Positions 1 through 8,970 of a DNA stretch of 64,000 bases are shown here, piece by piece. Source of the stretch: Pseudofulvibacter geojedonensis. Its GTDB lineage: Bacteria; Bacteroidota; Bacteroidia; Flavobacteriales; Flavobacteriaceae. The DNA lies in contig NZ_JBHTJM010000003.1 of assembly GCF_042675745.1 (NCBI RefSeq), positions 76,018 to 140,017 of the forward strand. The letters run 5' to 3'. The position numbers and the translations under genes are program-made. The notes beneath the pieces were generated by a model. It was not told the DNA's origin, made no database searches, and saw only the letters and a program-made list of their open reading frames with translations. Within the stretch, counting starts at the first letter, position 1. Each line of letters starts with the position of its first letter.

Positions 1-666
1 GAAATACTCAAGCATCTCCATGAGGTTCCAGAGCGTTTTTCACCTAATGTATTATTGAGACCTTTATACCAAGAAGTTATTTTGCCTAATCTATGTTATA
101 TTGGTGGAGGGGGAGAATTGGCTTATTGGTTGCAATTAAAAAGTACTTTTCAAGCTTTTCAGGTTCCATTTCCAATGTTATTATTACGTAATTCAGCATT
201 AGTAATTAAAGAACAACAAAGCAATACACTTAATAGGTTAGAGTTGAGTGTTGAAGAATTGTTTTGTAAGCAAGAGGAGTTATTAGCCAAAAAAACAAAG
301 GATTCATCAAATCTAAAAATAGATTTTTCTTCACAAAAAGAATTCTTGCAAGAACAGTTTAAAGAATTGTATAGTATTGCAGAACAAACAGATAAATCAT
401 TTATAGGGGCAGTTGCAGCTCAAGAAAAAAAGCAACTTAATGGATTAGCGAATCTTGAAAAAAGATTGCTTAGAGCAGAGAAAAGAAATCATTCAGATTA
501 TTTATCTAGAGTTGTAGAAATACAGAATGAATTATTTCCTAAACAAAGCTTACAGGAAAGGCAGTTAAACTTTTCTGAGTTGTATTTAGAGTATGGAGAG
601 GATTTAATTTCTATATTAAAAGAAGAGCTTAAACCCTTAGATTTTAGGTTTAAAGTATTAAGTTAA
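1..666 (+). CDS. bshC: Bacillithiol biosynthesis cysteine-adding enzyme BshC, C-terminal part
   Basis: The reading frame is open from base 1, so the gene begins left of the window; about 221 C-terminal residues are present of the roughly 530 usual for BshC. BshC is thought to add cysteine to glucosaminyl-malate in the last step of bacillithiol synthesis, in the cytoplasm. Seen here: the block NLCYIGGGGELAYWLQLK followed by PMLLLRNSALVI, characteristic of the family, then a long charged helical (coiled-coil-like) stretch and a conserved end. It converges on the phosphoesterase gene with one base between the stop codons. The family call is firm; the missing N-terminus cannot be judged. Confidence 0.85.
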   Translation, partial: EILKHLHEVPERFSPNVLLRPLYQEVILPNLCYIGGGGELAYWLQLKSTFQAFQVPFPMLLLRNSALVIKEQQSNTLNRLELSVEELFCKQEELLAKKTKDSSNLKIDFSSQKEFLQEQFKELYSIAEQTDKSFIGAVAAQEKKQLNGLANLEKRLLRAEKRNHSDYLSRVVEIQNELFPKQSLQERQLNFSELYLEYGEDLISILKEELKPLDFRFKVLS

Positions 667-667
667 A

Positions 668-1165
668 TTATTTTCTTTGCTCTAATTCAATAATTTCCAT
701 GTTTTTTATGTCATTACCATCAATTTCAAAGCGTAGCATAGTTCGAACTTGATGAAAGCCATGTTTACCAGCAGCTCCAGGGTTTAGATGTAGAAGCTGA
801 AGTGTTTTGTCATATTGAACTTTTAGTATATGAGAATGTCCACAAATAAAAATTTTTGGAGGATTGTTTTTTATTTCATCTCTAATGAGTTTGTTGTATT
901 TACCAGGATAGCCTCCAATGTGTGTAATCCAAACATCAACTTTTTCACAAAAAAAACGATTATTTAAAGGAAATTCCAACCTTGCTTTGTCATTGTCTAT
1001 ATTACCGTAAACAGCTCTCAGCTTGTTGTGTTTTTTTAGAGTATCAGTAACTTTTAAATCACCAATATCACCAGCATGCCAAACTTCGTCTACCTGTTTT
1101 ACATATTTTAAAATCTGATCATCTATATAACTATGTGTGTCAGAAAGTAATAAGACTTTTGTCAT
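668..1165 (-). CDS. YfcE/MJ0936-type metallophosphoesterase
   Basis: A 165-residue single-domain calcineurin-like phosphoesterase, probably cytoplasmic and binding two metal ions. Ligand motifs are visible in order: DTH near residue 9, GDIGD near residue 33, GNIDND near residue 55, THIGG near residue 82 and CGHSH near residue 110. The length matches the YfcE/MJ0936 phosphodiesterase family, whose members cleave model phosphodiesters; the physiological substrate is generally unknown. It lies between convergent bshC and divergent truA, and no operon partner on its strand is apparent. Confidence 0.85.
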   Translation of the reverse strand: MTKVLLLSDTHSYIDDQILKYVKQVDEVWHAGDIGDLKVTDTLKKHNKLRAVYGNIDNDKARLEFPLNNRFFCEKVDVWITHIGGYPGKYNKLIRDEIKNNPPKIFICGHSHILKVQYDKTLQLLHLNPGAAGKHGFHQVRTMLRFEIDGNDIKNMEIIELEQRK

Positions 1166-1223
1166 TAAATCATAATAAAAGTTAAAAGTTCAAAGGTAAA
1201 AGTATTTTATTTACTTTAAAGAT

Positions 1224-1231
1224 TATCTTTG
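1224..1231 (+). promoter_or_regulatory. -7 promoter element (TATCTTTG) for truA
   Basis: TATCTTTG matches the Bacteroidota -7 consensus TAnnTTTG. It overlaps an upstream in-frame TTG, which argues that the TTG belongs to the promoter and that translation starts downstream at 1256. No clear TTTG -33 box lies about 19 bases upstream. Confidence 0.5.
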
Positions 1232-1255
1232 TCTGTCAATAGAAAAAATATTCAA

Positions 1256-2005
1256 TTGCGCTACTTTATAGAGTTGTCTTATAACGGTAAATCTTATCAT
1301 GGTTGGCAAATACAACCCAACGCTATCTCGGTACAAGAAGTATTAGAGAAATCATTAAGTATGGTTTTAAGAAAAACAATTCAGGTAGTTGGTGCAGGTA
1401 GAACAGATGCTGGGGTTCATGCAACTCAAATTTTCGCTCATTTTGATGTTGATGTAGAAATTGATCAAGATAAAATTGCTTATAAATTAAATGCATTATT
1501 ACCTAAGGATATAGCAATACAAAGAATATTTAGGGTTCAAGATGATGCCCATGCAAGATTTCATGCTGTAAAAAGAAGTTATGAATATAAAATTGTAATA
1601 AATAAAAATGCTTTTCAGTACGAATTTACCCATTGTGTGAAACAAGCTTTAGATGTAGGTAAGATGAATGAAGCAGCTAAGGTATTGTATGAGTATACAA
1701 ATTTTCAATGTTTTTCTAAGGTAAAAACAGATGTGTATACTTATAATTGCGATATTTATAGGGCAGATTGGCAATGGAGAGATAATACCTTGGTTTTTAC
1801 AATTAGTGCAGATAGATTTTTACGTAATATGGTAAGAGCAATTGTAGGGACATTATTAGAAATAGGCTTAGGTAGATTGTCTATAGAAGGGTTACATAAT
1901 ATAATTAAAAGTAAAAATAGAAGTGAAGCAGGTACATCTGTGCCAGGGCATGCTTTGTATTTAACAGAGGTGCAATATCCAGATACTATTTTTTATGGCA
2001 GATAA
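1256..2005 (+). CDS. truA: tRNA pseudouridine(38-40) synthase TruA
   Basis: TruA converts U38, U39 and U40 in the tRNA anticodon arm to pseudouridine. The catalytic signature GAGRTDAGVHA, with the nucleophilic Asp, is present near residue 50, and the C-terminal RNMVRAIVGTLLEIG block is typical. I chose the TTG at 1256 (MRYFIELSYNG..., about 249 residues, the usual length) because the frame's more upstream TTG at 1229 lies inside a TAnnTTTG promoter element. It overlaps the following ABC exporter gene by 11 bases, so the two are probably cotranscribed. Confidence 0.9.
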   Translation: MRYFIELSYNGKSYHGWQIQPNAISVQEVLEKSLSMVLRKTIQVVGAGRTDAGVHATQIFAHFDVDVEIDQDKIAYKLNALLPKDIAIQRIFRVQDDAHARFHAVKRSYEYKIVINKNAFQYEFTHCVKQALDVGKMNEAAKVLYEYTNFQCFSKVKTDVYTYNCDIYRADWQWRDNTLVFTISADRFLRNMVRAIVGTLLEIGLGRLSIEGLHNIIKSKNRSEAGTSVPGHALYLTEVQYPDTIFYGR

Positions 2006-3755
2006 AACAGGAAATACATTTGATTTTAAATTGCTTAGACGAATAATGCAATATGCTAATGTGTATAAAAAGACCTTTTATGCAGTATTGATTGCTGCTA
2101 TATTATTATCCTTTTTTGCAACTGCTAGACCAGTAATATTAAATTTTATAATTGGTGATTATATACCAAATAATAATATAGAAAAGTTTATTAATTACTC
2201 TTCTATGATGTTTTTGGTATTATGCTTAGAAGTGTGTTTTCAGTTTGTATTCATCTTTTTTGCGAACTGGTTAGGGCAATCTATTATTAGAGATATCAGA
2301 ATCAAGTTGTTTCATAAAATGATGCATTTTAAAATGCAGTATTTTGACAATAATGCTGTAGGTAAGCTGGTGACTAATTCTGTTAGTGATATAGAGAAAA
2401 TTGCAGAAATTTTTAGTCAAGGTTTTTTTATGATAGTAGGAGATGTTTTAAAAATGCTTGTGGTAATAATTGCAATGCTCTTTTTTGATTTTAAACTTTC
2501 ATTATATGTATTTATAGTTTTGCCTTTTATTTTAATAGCTACAAGGTTATTTCAACGTGCGATGAAAGGAGCCTTTAAAGAGGTTAGAAAACAAGTTTCT
2601 GCATTAAATACTTTTGTTCAAGAGCGATTGTCTGGTATGAATATAGTTCAGTTATTTGCCAGAGAACAAGCAGAATATCATAAATTTAAGAAAATAAACC
2701 ATTTACATAAAAAAGCTTGGATTAAAACTGTTTGGTATAATTCTATTTTCTTTCCAATAATAGAATTAGCATCATCTATTACTGTTGCTATTGTGCTTTG
2801 GAATGCAGGAGCAGACGCTGCATATAATTACGACACAAAATATTTAGGTGTAATTGCGATGTTCATTCAGATGACACAAATGTTATTTAGACCATTACGT
2901 CAGCTAGCAGATAAGTTTAATACTTTACAGATGGGTATGGTTGCTGCTAATAGAGTTTTTGAAGTATTAGATACTGAATCAAAAATTATAGATGAAGGGA
3001 CTTATGTATCCGAAGATATTAAAGGAGTTATAGAATTTAAAAATGTTCGATTCTCTTACATAGAAGGAGAAGAAGTGTTAAAAGGGATTTCTTTTGCTGT
3101 AAAGCCTGGAGAAACTGTTGCTATTGTTGGTGCAACTGGAGCTGGAAAATCGACTATAATTAATTTATTAAGTCGTTTTTATGAAATAGACAGTGGAGAA
3201 ATAACATTAGATGGAAAAAATATTAAGCATTATCAGTTATCTAATTTGCGTGATAAGATTGCAGTAGTTTTACAAGATGTATTTTTATTTGCCGAAAGTA
3301 TTTATAATAACATTACATTAAATGATGATACAATTCCATTGTCTACGGTAAAAGAAGGGGCAAAAGCCATAGGTGTAGATGCTTTTATAGAAGAATTGCC
3401 AGAAGGTTATTATTACAATGTAAAAGAAAGAGGAACTACGTTGTCATCTGGTCAAAGACAATTATTGGCATTTTTAAGAGCTTATGTAAGTAACCCAGAT
3501 ATATTAATTTTAGATGAGGCAACTGCATCAATAGATTCACATTCTGAACAATTAATACAAAAAGCTACAGCAGAGTTAACTAAAGGTAGGACTTCTATTG
3601 TAATTGCTCACCGTTTAGCAACTATAAAAAAAGCCGATAAAATTATTGTAATGGATCAGGGTAAAATAGTTGAGCAAGGAACTCATCAGGAGCTACTCAA
3701 TCTACAAGAAGGTTATTATAAAAATTTATATGAAGTACAGTTTGCAGAGGCTTAG
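1995..3755 (+). CDS. ABC exporter, fused permease and ATPase (MsbA/MdlB-like)
   Basis: A 586-residue half-transporter that should homodimerise in the inner membrane. The N-terminal ~330 residues hold about six hydrophobic segments (type I exporter fold). The C-terminal nucleotide-binding domain has Walker A GATGAGKST near residue 379, a Q-loop in VVLQDVFLF, the signature LSSGQRQLL, Walker B ILILDEATASID and the switch His in IAHRLAT. In Bacteroidota such genes are common beside truA, and the substrate (lipid, peptide or drug) cannot be read from the sequence. The end overlaps the convergent cdaA stop by 4 bases. Confidence 0.88.
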   Translation: MADKTGNTFDFKLLRRIMQYANVYKKTFYAVLIAAILLSFFATARPVILNFIIGDYIPNNNIEKFINYSSMMFLVLCLEVCFQFVFIFFANWLGQSIIRDIRIKLFHKMMHFKMQYFDNNAVGKLVTNSVSDIEKIAEIFSQGFFMIVGDVLKMLVVIIAMLFFDFKLSLYVFIVLPFILIATRLFQRAMKGAFKEVRKQVSALNTFVQERLSGMNIVQLFAREQAEYHKFKKINHLHKKAWIKTVWYNSIFFPIIELASSITVAIVLWNAGADAAYNYDTKYLGVIAMFIQMTQMLFRPLRQLADKFNTLQMGMVAANRVFEVLDTESKIIDEGTYVSEDIKGVIEFKNVRFSYIEGEEVLKGISFAVKPGETVAIVGATGAGKSTIINLLSRFYEIDSGEITLDGKNIKHYQLSNLRDKIAVVLQDVFLFAESIYNNITLNDDTIPLSTVKEGAKAIGVDAFIEELPEGYYYNVKERGTTLSSGQRQLLAFLRAYVSNPDILILDEATASIDSHSEQLIQKATAELTKGRTSIVIAHRLATIKKADKIIVMDQGKIVEQGTHQELLNLQEGYYKNLYEVQFAEA

Positions 3756-4534
3756 TTTAAATCCTCACGCAGCATTTTGCTTAATTCTTCTGTATTTTGG
3801 AATAAAATAAATTCACCATTTTTAATATACGATAACTCACCGGTTTCTTCAGAAACAACAAGAGCAATAGCGTCTGTTTTTTCGGTAATACCAATGGCTG
3901 CTCTATGGCGTAATCCGAATCTACTAGGGATGTTTTTTTCGTTAGAAACAGGTAAAATAACTCTAGTAGCAGTAATATTATTCCCTTCTACAATTGCTGC
4001 ACCATCGTGTAACGGACTATTTTTGTAAAAAATACTTTCAAGAATTGGTTGCGTTATGTTGATATTCATTTCATCACCAGTAGTTTTTACAAAATCTAAA
4101 TTATTTTTTCTTCTAAATACTAATAAAACTCCTGTTTTACTAGCTGCTAATTTATGACAAGCATTAAGAGTAGCATCAACATTAGTCGTAGTTTTTAATT
4201 CCTCTTGTAAAAAGCTTAGGTTTTGAAAGAGTTTGTTGTTGGTGAAAAACTTAGTAGAACCAATCATTAATAAAAATTTACGAATCTCTTGTTGAAAAAC
4301 AACAATTAAAGCAAATACTCCAACACTAATAAATTTACCTAAAATGCTACTTAGGACATCCATATTCAAGGCTTTCGTAAGTTCCCAAATTAGGTAAACA
4401 ATAATAATCCCTATAAAGATATTAATAGCTACAGTACCTCTAATAAGTCTATATACATAGTATAATAGAAAGGCAACTAAAGTAATGTCTATTAGGTCTA
4501 AGAAGTCAAACTCTAAAAAATCAAATAATTCCAC
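3752..4534 (-). CDS. cdaA: Diadenylate cyclase CdaA (c-di-AMP synthase)
   Basis: Makes the second messenger c-di-AMP from two ATP. The 260-residue layout is classic CdaA: three hydrophobic helices in residues 1-90, a short linker, then a DAC domain with the catalytic HDGAA (DGA at 177-179) and the phosphate-binding RHR (209-211). The downstream segment TDAIALVVSEETGELS is also conserved. It sits after folP and a small lipoprotein gene on the minus strand, a common order in Flavobacteriia. No GlmM or CdaR gene is adjacent. Confidence 0.92.
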   Translation of the reverse strand: MELFDFLEFDFLDLIDITLVAFLLYYVYRLIRGTVAINIFIGIIIVYLIWELTKALNMDVLSSILGKFISVGVFALIVVFQQEIRKFLLMIGSTKFFTNNKLFQNLSFLQEELKTTTNVDATLNACHKLAASKTGVLLVFRRKNNLDFVKTTGDEMNINITQPILESIFYKNSPLHDGAAIVEGNNITATRVILPVSNEKNIPSRFGLRHRAAIGITEKTDAIALVVSEETGELSYIKNGEFILFQNTEELSKMLREDLN

Positions 4535-4565
4535 CTTGGCTAGTTGTTTTGATAAAAATAAGCAT

Positions 4566-5060
4566 TTATAAACTACAATCGCAATCTGGTAATGCTTTTA
4601 AGTCATAAATAAAGACTTTCGGATTGATGGTAATAGACTCATTAGTCATTTTATCTACCAATTGCTTGTACTCTATATAGTCTTTTAGTGTTTTATTTTC
4701 ATCAAAATTTAGGTGTAACATAGTTGTTTTACCTTCAGCTGCAAAGTCAATAAAATCTAAAACGACTGGAATGAGTTCATTTTTGTCAATATCACTGCCT
4801 TCAAAAGTAATAGAGTCGCCTTTTTTAAAATTAAGTGTTACATTAAAATACTTACTATAGGTGTCAGAATTGTTTTTTAAATAAAACTTAGAGAACTCTG
4901 TATTTGGTAAGCGTTCTTGAGAAATACTAATATTATTGTATTTATTACCTATGCTAAAAAAAGACTCAGGTATTTCTTTTAGTAATGTAGATTCTTTGAT
5001 TTCTTTAGAACATGAAGTTAGCAAAAATAATACGCATATTGTTGAGAATATCTTTTTCAT
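4566..5060 (-). CDS. Putative lipoprotein between folP and cdaA
   Basis: About 164 residues. The N-terminus MKKIFSTICVLFLLTSC is a lipoprotein signal with the lipobox Cys at residue 17. I prefer the ATG at 5060 over the one at 5069 because it gives a standard signal start and avoids more overlap with folP. The rest is a small mixed alpha/beta domain ending in DCDCSL, with no motif I recognise. Genes of this kind occur in this position in many Flavobacteriia; a link to c-di-AMP or the cell envelope would be only positional inference. Confidence 0.7.
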   Translation of the reverse strand: MKKIFSTICVLFLLTSCSKEIKESTLLKEIPESFFSIGNKYNNISISQERLPNTEFSKFYLKNNSDTYSKYFNVTLNFKKGDSITFEGSDIDKNELIPVVLDFIDFAAEGKTTMLHLNFDENKTLKDYIEYKQLVDKMTNESITINPKVFIYDLKALPDCDCSL

Positions 5061-5061
5061 A

Positions 5062-5886
5062 TCAAGCATTTAATTGTTCAATTAATTTAACAGTTTCTAC
5101 AGCTTCTTTTACATCGTGAACTCTTAAAATATTAGTGTTTTTATGTAAAGCTATGGTGTTTAATACAGTAGTTCCGTTAAGAGCTTCTTGAGCAGAAGAG
5201 TTTAAGGTTTTGTATATCATTGACTTTCTAGAAATGCCTACTAATAAAGGTATGTCTAAGTTGTTAAATAAATCTAATTCTTTTAATAAAGTGTAATTAT
5301 GCTTTATTGTTTTTCCGAATCCAAAACCTGGATCAATAATAACATCATTTATACCAAAACTTCTTGCTTTGGAAATTTGCTCAGAGAAATAATATAATAC
5401 TTCTTGAGTTACATTGTTATAAGTAGGGTTTAGTTGCATATTTTGAGGAGTCCCTTTCATATGCATCATGATATAGGGTACTTGTAATTCTGCTACTGTA
5501 GCAAGCATATTATCATCCATACTTCCGCTTGAAATATCATTAACAATAGAAGCACCTTCGTTAATACATGCTTTAGCTACACTAGCTCTAAAAGTATCTA
5601 TAGAAATGATAGTGCATGGAAATTCAGAAATAATTTTTTTGACGATAGGAACAATACGTTGTAATTCTTCTTTTTCAGAAATATGTTTGGCCCCTGGTCG
5701 TGAACTGTAAGCACCAATATCTATAAAAGTTGCTCCATCTTCTAGCATTTTTTGAGTCTGGTCTAAAATGCTTTTTTCATCATTGTATTTACCACCATCA
5801 TAAAAAGAGTCAGGTGTTAAATTTAAAATCCCCATTACTTTAGGAGATTCAAGGTTGATTAAGTTTCCATTACAGTTTATGGTCAT
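5062..5886 (-). CDS. folP: Dihydropteroate synthase
   Basis: Condenses p-aminobenzoate with the pterin pyrophosphate in folate synthesis; the target of sulfonamides. Diagnostic motifs are MGILNLTPDSFYDGG near residue 18, IDIGAYSSRPGA near residue 56, SIDTFRA, NDISSG, and DPGFGFGKT near residue 185. The 274-residue length is normal. Its stop codon lies immediately before the lipoprotein gene, suggesting a folP-lipoprotein-cdaA transcript. It diverges from the DUF1599 gene. Confidence 0.95.
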   Translation of the reverse strand: MTINCNGNLINLESPKVMGILNLTPDSFYDGGKYNDEKSILDQTQKMLEDGATFIDIGAYSSRPGAKHISEKEELQRIVPIVKKIISEFPCTIISIDTFRASVAKACINEGASIVNDISSGSMDDNMLATVAELQVPYIMMHMKGTPQNMQLNPTYNNVTQEVLYYFSEQISKARSFGINDVIIDPGFGFGKTIKHNYTLLKELDLFNNLDIPLLVGISRKSMIYKTLNSSAQEALNGTTVLNTIALHKNTNILRVHDVKEAVETVKLIEQLNA

Positions 5887-5997
5887 GATGAAACTACTGT
5901 TTATAAGGCTTAAAAAGCGGTTGGTACATTAATTGTCTTGAGCTGTTGTAAATCAGCAAAAAATCAACGAAATTTACGGAAAATATATATAGCATCA

Positions 5998-6543
5998 ATG
6001 CAAAAGACAGCTAAACAATACGATAATGTGGTACAGGTTTGTAGAAGCTTGTTTATCAATAAAATGAAAGATTACGGTAGTGCTTGGAGAATTTTAAGAT
6101 TACCATCTCTAACCGATCAAATATTTATAAAAGCGCAACGTATTAGAGGGCTACAAGAAAACGAGGTAAGAAAAGTTGATGAAGGAGAAACAGCAGAGTT
6201 TATAGGAATTATAAATTACTCATTAATGGCTTTAGTGCAATTAGAAAAAGGAGTAGTAGAGCAACCTGATTTAAGTATAGAAGAAGCAATTGAGTTGTAC
6301 GATGAAAAAATTCAGCTTACAAAAGAATTAATGGAGGCTAAAAATCATGATTATGGTGAGGCTTGGCGTGAAATGCGTATTAGTTCTTTAACCGATTTGA
6401 TTTTGCAAAAATTATTGCGTGTTAAACAAATAGAAGATAATAAAGGAAAAACACTAGTAAGTGAAGGAATTGATGCTAATTATCAAGACATGATTAACTA
6501 TTCTATTTTTGCATTAATTTTAATAGAAGAGCAAAATAGTTAA
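5998..6543 (+). CDS. DUF1599 domain protein (duplicated domain)
   Basis: About 181 residues from the ATG at 5998; an upstream in-frame TTG at 5938 would add an unlikely basic extension. The protein is an internal duplication: KMKDYGSAWRILRLPSLTDQI in the first half corresponds to NHDYGEAWREMRISSLTDLI in the second, each followed by a helical INYS segment. This is the DUF1599 family found across Bacteroidota beside folP and the BT_3928-type gene. Its biochemical function is unknown; the DYG...W motifs suggest a small-ligand, possibly nucleotide, binding site, but that is speculation. Confidence 0.8.
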   Translation: MQKTAKQYDNVVQVCRSLFINKMKDYGSAWRILRLPSLTDQIFIKAQRIRGLQENEVRKVDEGETAEFIGIINYSLMALVQLEKGVVEQPDLSIEEAIELYDEKIQLTKELMEAKNHDYGEAWREMRISSLTDLILQKLLRVKQIEDNKGKTLVSEGIDANYQDMINYSIFALILIEEQNS

Positions 6544-6568
6544 TGCTTATAGAATTTAAAAAGCTCTA

Positions 6569-6973
6569 ATGATAAAGGTCAAATACAAAAAAAAGAAGTT
6601 GATTTATAAATTAATTTTTGGAGTTATTTGGTTATTTATTGGAGTATTTACATTACTAGAAAAAAATGAAATTTATTGGACCGATTATGGTTTTATAATT
6701 CTATCTGTAGTGTATTTGATTAGTTACTTCTTTCAATTAGAGGAACAGTATCTCACTATAGATAATGAATTTATATGTCTAAATGATTCACAGGACAAAA
6801 AGTTTTATTTAGGTGATATAACTTCAATTGAAAAGCAAGCTGATGAATATATTTTAAAAACGAATGAAAAAGTAATGATTTTAAATATAGACCTTATTGA
6901 TGCTGACTCGTTGGAAAAAATAGACAAAGAATTAGAAAAAATACAATTAAAGAACCTTAATACTAAAGTATGA
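6569..6973 (+). CDS. Small two-helix membrane protein, unknown function
   Basis: 134 residues, with two hydrophobic segments at about residues 12-30 and 36-54 and then a soluble domain of beta strands and a charged helix. The sequence resembles bacterial PH-like membrane proteins in overall plan, but I cannot assign a family. It overlaps the next gene by 4 bases (ATGA-type), so it is translationally coupled to the DoxX-like protein. Confidence 0.65.
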   Translation: MIKVKYKKKKLIYKLIFGVIWLFIGVFTLLEKNEIYWTDYGFIILSVVYLISYFFQLEEQYLTIDNEFICLNDSQDKKFYLGDITSIEKQADEYILKTNEKVMILNIDLIDADSLEKIDKELEKIQLKNLNTKV

Positions 6974-8199
6974 AAAACATTATACTAACTATATCGAGAT
7001 TACTAGTTGGAAGTTTATTAATCGTTTCTGGAATTATAAAAGCCAATGATGCCTTAGGTTTTTCATATAAACTAGACGAATATTTTACTGAAGGCATATT
7101 AGGAATGGAGTTCTTGCGAAGTTACACCTTAGTTATAGCTGCTTCTATTTGTATTTTTGAAGTGGTGTTAGGAATAGCTTTGATTTTTGGATTAAAAGCA
7201 AAGCTTACAACAGCACTTAACTTATTAATGATGTTGTTTTTTACTTTTTTAACCTTTTATTCGGCTTATTTTAATAAAGTAAAAGACTGTGGCTGTTTTG
7301 GCGATGCTTTAAAACTAACTCCATGGGAGTCATTTTGGAAGGATGCTATATTACTAGTGTTTTCGTTGATATTATTTGCTTTTAGAAAGCAAATATTTCC
7401 AAATAAAAAATCAGAGGACTTTAAATATATGTTACCGTCAATAATTTTAATAGCATTATTTGCTGTTGGGGTAATAGGTTGGTGGTTTCCAGTAATTTTT
7501 TCAATAATAGTTTTTGCTTTAATGTTTGTTATTAAACGATTCGATAAAAATCAGTGGAGACAGTTAGCACTGCCTATAATTGCGACAACAGTTTTTACTG
7601 TGTATTGTTATCAGCATTTACCAATTAAAGATTTCAGACCTTATAAAGTAAACGCTAGTATAATAGAAGGGATGAAAGTTCCAGAAGATGCTTTACCAGA
7701 ATTGGTAGAATATAAATGGAAGTTCAATGTAAACGGTAAAGAAGAAATTTTTACAACCAATGGAAGTTACCCAACTGTAGAAGGTGGTACTTATGTAGGT
7801 GTAGAAACGGAAACGATTCGAGAAGGTGTAGACCCACCTATACATGATTTTACTATTGAAAGTGAAACAGATGATACCGAATTATTTTTGTCTAAAGACA
7901 ATGTTTTAGGAGTGGTAGCATATGACTTTTCTAAATCGAGTGATGAAGGATTTAAAGTAGTAAAAGAAAAAACAGATGAAGCTATTAAAAAAGGATTTAC
8001 TGTAATAGGTTTAACAGGAGAATCGCCAGATGCTTACCAGGCTATAAAAGATAAGTATAACTTAAACTTTGATTTTTATTTCTGCGATCCAACAACTTTA
8101 AAAACGGTTATTAGATCTAATCCAGGTGTCTTTGAAATGGATAAAGCAGTTATTCAGCAAAAAGTTCATTGGAAAGATATTGAAGATTTAAAATTATAA
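6970..8199 (+). CDS. BT_3928-type membrane protein with MauE/DoxX domain
   Basis: 409 residues. The N-terminal ~140 residues form a four-helix MauE/DoxX-like domain carrying KDCGCFGDAL, the CGCFG motif that marks this family and may be redox active. Two or more further membrane helices follow, and the C-terminal half is a soluble periplasmic-looking domain with a thioredoxin-like pattern (KGFTVIGLTGESPDAYQAIKDKY). This corresponds to the BT_3928 family that follows DUF1599 in many Bacteroidota. A role in envelope redox chemistry is plausible but unproven. Confidence 0.75.
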   Translation: MKNIILTISRLLVGSLLIVSGIIKANDALGFSYKLDEYFTEGILGMEFLRSYTLVIAASICIFEVVLGIALIFGLKAKLTTALNLLMMLFFTFLTFYSAYFNKVKDCGCFGDALKLTPWESFWKDAILLVFSLILFAFRKQIFPNKKSEDFKYMLPSIILIALFAVGVIGWWFPVIFSIIVFALMFVIKRFDKNQWRQLALPIIATTVFTVYCYQHLPIKDFRPYKVNASIIEGMKVPEDALPELVEYKWKFNVNGKEEIFTTNGSYPTVEGGTYVGVETETIREGVDPPIHDFTIESETDDTELFLSKDNVLGVVAYDFSKSSDEGFKVVKEKTDEAIKKGFTVIGLTGESPDAYQAIKDKYNLNFDFYFCDPTTLKTVIRSNPGVFEMDKAVIQQKVHWKDIEDLKL

Positions 8200-8263
8200 A
8201 ATAGTTGTATTGGAATAATAATTGTAATCAATAAGACCAATTAACTTGCTAACGAAAATGCTT

Positions 8264-8956
8264 ATGAAAAATATAATTACAATTTTAGTTTTATTGATTA
8301 CTTGTATATCAACGGCTCAAAAGAAAAAAGATCTTTGGTTAAAAGATTATGTAGTAAAAGAAAAGCCTAAAGTTCCAATACAAGAAGTAACACCATTTGT
8401 TGGAGAAGATCAGTTTGTTATAACGTATTCTGCTGGAGATTTTAACGGAGATACTTTAACAGATGTAATAGCTGTTCTGGGTGATAAGAAAGAAGTTGAT
8501 AAGCAAAGAAAGGATTCAAACAAAGAAGAAGAAATTAGACGACCGTTATTAATTTTAAAAAGAAATGATCAAGGTGTTTTAGAGCTTATGCATAAAAACG
8601 ATTCTGTAGTATATTGTTATATGTGTGGTTCAGCAAACGGAAGTCCGTTAACTTCAATTTTATTTACAGGTAATACATTTGCAGTTCAGCATGAAGCAGG
8701 AAAGTCGAATAGATGGACTCGTTTGATTACTTTTGAATTTGATAGAGAAAAAGAAGTTTGGCTGTTAAAGAAAGATGCTACATCTAAATACAACATTATG
8801 AATAGAAAAGGTTTTGAATCAGAAGTAAAAACTCAAGATGATTTTGGTTTTATACAGTTTGTAAATGTAGATGTGTATGAAGATGATTTAATAAAGAAGA
8901 GAAGTAAGAAGAACGATAGGATAGAAAAAGTTAATGTTAAACTTACTACAGATTAA
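8264..8956 (+). CDS. Secreted protein with FG-GAP-like motif
   Basis: About 230 residues from the ATG at 8264, chosen because MKNIITILVLLITCISTAQ is a compact signal peptide with a cleavage-like AQ; earlier in-frame ATGs only add a few residues. The mature part contains SAGDFNGDTLTDVIAVLGD, which resembles a single FG-GAP/VCBS calcium-binding motif (DxNxDxxxD). The rest is unrecognised. Probably periplasmic or cell-surface. Confidence 0.65.
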   Translation: MKNIITILVLLITCISTAQKKKDLWLKDYVVKEKPKVPIQEVTPFVGEDQFVITYSAGDFNGDTLTDVIAVLGDKKEVDKQRKDSNKEEEIRRPLLILKRNDQGVLELMHKNDSVVYCYMCGSANGSPLTSILFTGNTFAVQHEAGKSNRWTRLITFEFDREKEVWLLKKDATSKYNIMNRKGFESEVKTQDDFGFIQFVNVDVYEDDLIKKRSKKNDRIEKVNVKLTTD

Positions 8957-8970
8957 TTCCAAGTATTCAT

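Noticed and set aside
1229..1255. Upstream TTG start for truA
   Set aside because: The TTG is the end of a TATCTTTG promoter element; the family's usual N-terminus begins at 1256.
8264..8956. Integrin-like FG-GAP propeller
   Set aside because: Only one DxNxDxxxD motif is visible, too few for a propeller, so it was described as a single motif.
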